DNA of 5,732 nucleotides from contig JAQBPS010000746.1 of the NCBI GenBank assembly GCA_028287415.1, positions 1 to 5,732 on the forward strand, read 5' to 3'. This document shows, one piece after another, positions 4,890 through 5,732 of this stretch; the stretch's first letter is position 1; each line of letters begins with the position of its first letter. Position numbers and translations under genes: made by a program. The DNA comes from Bacillota bacterium. Its GTDB lineage: Bacteria > Bacillota > Sulfobacillia > Symbiobacteriales > Symbiobacteriaceae. The notes below the pieces were generated by a model, which worked only from the letters and a program-made list of their open reading frames with translations, did not search any database and had not been told where the DNA came from.

Positions 4890-5732
4890 ATCGAGCCGCG
4901 AGGCCGCACTGACTGAGCTCATCGGCAAGTCGATTAGCAGACTGGGTCCCAGCCGGCGGGTCGTTGTGGAGTACATGGCGGCGCACCTGGAAGAGGTAGC
5001 ATTCTGGCCTCTTGCCAGACTGGCCCAGGCGGTCTTGGTCAGCGAAAGCGCCGTCGTCCGCGCTGCGCGGGACCTCGGCTTCTCAGGCTATCCAGACCTG
5101 CAGCAGCACCTGCAGGACGTGGTCAAGGAACGGCTGTTTCGGGTCGCCCGCCGCCAGCTGGACCAGCAAAGCACAGAGCCCGCAGAAAGCCTGTACGAAC
5201 GCGTCCGCCTCGGCTCCCTGAAGAACCTGGAGCACGCGTACCGCGCCAACACGCCCCAGGTCATGCAACAGGCAGCAGCCCTCGCGCTGGGAGCCCGTCG
5301 CATTGGGGTAGTCGGGAGCCGTGTCGGCTACCCGGTGGTCACGCTGCTCAGCTTCTATCTGAAGAAGCTCCTGGGAAATGCGGATGCGTGGCACAGCGGC
5401 GACGATACGCTGATCGACTCCATCCGTTCCGTCGGCCCCGGCGACCTCGTGATCGGCGTCGCCTTCCGCAACTATGGGCGGCGTACGGTCCGAGCGGTGC
5501 AGATCGCCCGCAGTCGGGGAGCCAGCGTGATCGCCATCACGGACACCGCCGCCTCGCCGCTCAGCGTCTTGGCGGACGTTGTCCTCCTCAGCGAGACCGA
5601 AAACTCGGCTGTGATCCGCTCACTGGTGGGCCCGGTGGCGATTGTCGAACAGTTTCTGGCAGCCGTCGTGCAGCAGGCTTCATCCCAGGTGGCCCGGACG
5701 TTGGATGACCTCAAGGCCGTGGCCCTTGAGTT
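4873..5732 (+). CDS. RpiR family transcriptional regulator (HTH + SIS), 3' truncated
   Basis: This is a DNA-binding regulator of the RpiR family, which usually senses sugar phosphates through a SIS domain and controls sugar uptake or use. The GTG at 4873 is preferred: AGGGGGTG (4862-4869) is a 7 of 8 match to AGGAGGTG with its G-rich core 5 nt upstream. GTG at 4867 lies inside that SD, and a TAG at 4861 blocks anything longer. Residues about 12-85 form the N-terminal HTH domain, with the recognition region LAQAVLVSESAVVRAARDLG (50-69) followed by FSGYPDL. The SIS domain covers about 137-245: RRIGVVGSRVG (142-152), GDLVIGVAF (190-198), GASVIAITD, SPLSVLADVVLL. The usual Ser/Gly loop reads FRNYGRRT (198-205), so ligand contacts may differ. 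The window cuts it after 286 residues; family length suggests little is missing. It has its own promoter region and lies just after the transporter operon, its likely target. Confidence 0.9.
   Translation, partial: MNYQHESSREAALTELIGKSISRLGPSRRVVVEYMAAHLEEVAFWPLARLAQAVLVSESAVVRAARDLGFSGYPDLQQHLQDVVKERLFRVARRQLDQQSTEPAESLYERVRLGSLKNLEHAYRANTPQVMQQAAALALGARRIGVVGSRVGYPVVTLLSFYLKKLLGNADAWHSGDDTLIDSIRSVGPGDLVIGVAFRNYGRRTVRAVQIARSRGASVIAITDTAASPLSVLADVVLLSETENSAVIRSLVGPVAIVEQFLAAVVQQASSQVARTLDDLKAVALE

Noticed and set aside
1..5732. CRISPR array, tRNA, rRNA, transposase or phage elements
   Set aside because: No regularly spaced repeats, tRNA-like cloverleaf, transposase motif or terminal repeats were seen on either strand.

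Overview
The window is a GC-rich bacterial segment with short AT-rich gaps between genes, three GTG starts among the main genes, and strong Shine-Dalgarno (SD) sequences such as AAGGAGG. Together with a UgpB-like lipoprotein transporter and an RpiR/SIS regulator, this fits a high-GC member of the Bacillota (Symbiobacterium-like). That placement is inference from style, not from a marker gene.

Layout, all clear genes on the + strand. (1) 1-182: AT-rich upstream region with a possible extended -10 promoter. (2) 183-1194: secreted NodB-type polysaccharide deacetylase with a long Pro/Ala linker. Its frame is broken by one extra C in a run of eight C at 935-942, but every catalytic motif survives if the two frames are joined. 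(3) 1195-1465: intergenic region with an 8-bp inverted repeat, a G-quadruplex-type G-run cluster overlapping a 13-bp hairpin, a Rho-independent terminator, and a promoter with the SD of the next gene. (4) 1466-4549: three-gene operon for an ABC importer: substrate-binding lipoprotein (UgpB-like), then two MalF/MalG-type permeases overlapping by 8 nt. (5) 4550-4872: strong, probably bidirectional terminator, a GC-rich stretch without a gene, then an AT-rich promoter and leader that may encode a 30-residue upstream peptide. (6) 4873 to the window end: RpiR-family regulator (HTH plus SIS domain), cut off by the window edge.

How the genes work together: the lipoprotein captures a solute outside the membrane (by family a sugar, sugar phosphate or glycerophosphate compound) and passes it to the permease pair. 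No ATPase gene lies here, so the importer probably uses an ATPase encoded elsewhere. The adjacent RpiR protein is the natural candidate regulator. The deacetylase is a separate transcription unit with no evident metabolic link.

I did not find a clearly novel system. The most notable points are the homopolymer frameshift in the deacetylase, a near-perfect hairpin inside the first codons of the first permease gene, the G-quadruplex/hairpin overlap, and the possible leader peptide before the regulator.
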